NCBI GenBank assembly: GCA_003564735.1
Contig: PXEK01000139.1
Coordinates: forward strand, 1-6,533
DNA: 6,533 nt
DNA from: Cryomorphaceae bacterium
GTDB taxonomy: Bacteria > Bacteroidota > Bacteroidia > Flavobacteriales_G > Salibacteraceae
Reading direction: 5' to 3'
This document shows positions 5,490-6,533 of this stretch, in pieces. The position numbers and the translations under genes were made by a program. Under the pieces are notes generated by a model. The model was not told the DNA's origin. It did not search any database and saw only the letters and a list, made by a program, of their open reading frames with translations. Each line of letters opens with the position of its first letter. The first letter of the stretch is position 1.

Positions 5490-6533
5490 ATGATCACCAA
5501 AATAATTGCACTGAGTATTTATGTCGCCATCCTCTTCTTAATCGGTTGGTTTGCCTCGAGAAGAATCAAGAGCATGAGCGACTTTTACGTAGGAGGCAAA
5601 AATATTGGATTTTGGGCGGTAGCCTTCTCGGCACGAGCCACGGGTGAGTCGGGCTGGCTGCTCATCGGCGTTACGGGAATGGGCGCCCTTATGGGAGTCA
5701 CGGCCTACTGGGTCGTCATTGGTGAGGTGCTGGGTGTTGCCGCTTCGTGGTGGCTCATGGCCAAACCGTTCAAACGACAAACCGATCAATACAACTCCAT
5801 TACCGTTCCCGATTATCTCGAAAGCAGGTTAAAGGCAAGTAACCACACACTTAGGATTATATCTGCCACGGTACTATCCGTATTTGTAATTATCTACGTG
5901 AGTTCACAAATCGATGCTACGGGAATTGCATTTGAATCCATGATTGGCATCGACTACTACAAAGGTGCGCTTTTAGGCTTTTTCATTGTACTCATTTACA
6001 TTTTTGTAGGCGGCTTTGTAGCCGTGGTTTGGTCCGATTTATTTCAAGGACTTTTGATGTTTCTCGGCTTGGTTACCCTGCCTGTAGTAGCGTATTGGTC
6101 TTTTGACTCCCAAACCTCAATAGCCTCCGGATTAAACTCAATTGACCCCGCTTTATTAGACTTTTGGGGCGGTACAGATGATTTTTGGCTCAACATTGCC
6201 ACCATTTTCGGTTTTTCGATGATTGGTCTCGGCTTTTTGGGCTCACCTCAAGTGTACATGCGTTTTATTTCTGTCAAAAATGAAAAAGAGATAAACAAAG
6301 GCAAATGGGTAGCGGTATTTTTCACCCTTTTAACCGATGCAGCAGCAGTCTCTATAGGCATATTGGCGCGCTACACCTTCACCTCAGCGGGTGATGACCC
6401 TGAAGGCGTGTTCAATACCGGTGCTACAGATGTTTTAAACATGATGATTGACGAATTTCTCCCCTTTGCCGTTGCGGCCGTTTACGTGGCCATTGTGCTA
6501 TCGGCAATTATGTCCACCATTGATTCGCTACTC
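5490..6533 (+). CDS. putP: Sodium/solute symporter, PutP-like (SSS family), N-terminal 348 residues
   Basis: The frame is open from ATG 5490 to the right edge: 348 residues against roughly 500 for the family, so the C-terminal third is outside the window. It is a polytopic inner-membrane transporter with hydrophobic segments from residue 3 onward. Family signatures are DFYVGGKNIG (31-40), SARATGESGWLLIG (47-60, TM2 of the LeuT-type core), YNSITVPDYL (101-110), GGFVAVVWSDLFQG (174-187), GFLGSPQVYMRF (248-259), and SAIMSTIDSLL (338-348), where S342/T343 match the Na+-binding Ser340/Thr341 of E. coli PutP. Alignment by eye is best to the sodium/proline symporter, but substrate is not proven. At the position of PutP Asp55 the protein has G52 followed by E53. 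The likely physiological role is Na+-driven uptake of proline or a related solute. Confidence 0.85.
   Translation, partial: MITKIIALSIYVAILFLIGWFASRRIKSMSDFYVGGKNIGFWAVAFSARATGESGWLLIGVTGMGALMGVTAYWVVIGEVLGVAASWWLMAKPFKRQTDQYNSITVPDYLESRLKASNHTLRIISATVLSVFVIIYVSSQIDATGIAFESMIGIDYYKGALLGFFIVLIYIFVGGFVAVVWSDLFQGLLMFLGLVTLPVVAYWSFDSQTSIASGLNSIDPALLDFWGGTDDFWLNIATIFGFSMIGLGFLGSPQVYMRFISVKNEKEINKGKWVAVFFTLLTDAAAVSIGILARYTFTSAGDDPEGVFNTGATDVLNMMIDEFLPFAVAAVYVAIVLSAIMSTIDSLL

Noticed and set aside
5538..5789. 83-residue minus-strand ORF
   Set aside because: It is antisense to TM1-TM3 of the symporter, where the plus-strand frame shows conserved family motifs.

Overview
The window looks like chromosomal DNA of a Bacteroidota bacterium, most likely a gliding or marine flavobacterium-type lineage. 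Three things point there: a secreted, repeat-rich surface protein of the gliding/type IX secretion kind; a DUF4924 gene, a family I know from Bacteroidota; and TAnnTTTG-type -7 promoter boxes with no clear Shine-Dalgarno sequences. Placement below phylum level is inference.

Layout. (1) Positions 1-1980, minus strand: the N-terminal 660 residues of a very large exported adhesin-like protein, whose C-terminus lies off the left edge. (2) 1981-2149: a divergent intergenic region with candidate promoters on both strands and a 7-bp inverted repeat. (3) 2150-3321, plus strand: a membrane-anchored OmpH/Skp-like coiled-coil protein, translationally coupled (TAATG overlap) to a DUF4924 protein. (4) 3415-4589: a metallo-beta-lactamase-fold hydrolase followed 11 nt later by a 100-residue protein that resembles a small, active-site-degenerate DUF559 nuclease-like domain. 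(5) 4590-4795: a mostly non-coding gap with one unrecognised 48-codon reading frame. (6) 4796-5215: a thioredoxin-type arsenate reductase (ArsC) with all four redox/catalytic cysteines, but no other ars gene in view. (7) 5216-5489: an intergenic region and leader with a promoter box, a near-perfect 14-bp palindrome and a stem-loop. (8) 5490 to the right edge: the first 348 residues of a PutP-like sodium/solute symporter.

How the genes fit together. The OmpH-DUF4924 pair and the hydrolase-DUF559-like pair each look like a two-gene transcription unit. ArsC and the symporter look independently controlled. The three clearest plus-strand transcription units (OmpH, hydrolase, symporter) share the identical octamer TACTTTTG upstream, which ties the promoter calls together. 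I see no CRISPR array, tRNA, rRNA, insertion sequence or prophage gene. Most of the window is ordinary core or accessory Bacteroidota gene content. The least explained parts are the degenerate DUF559-like gene, the symporter leader and the small reading frame before arsC.
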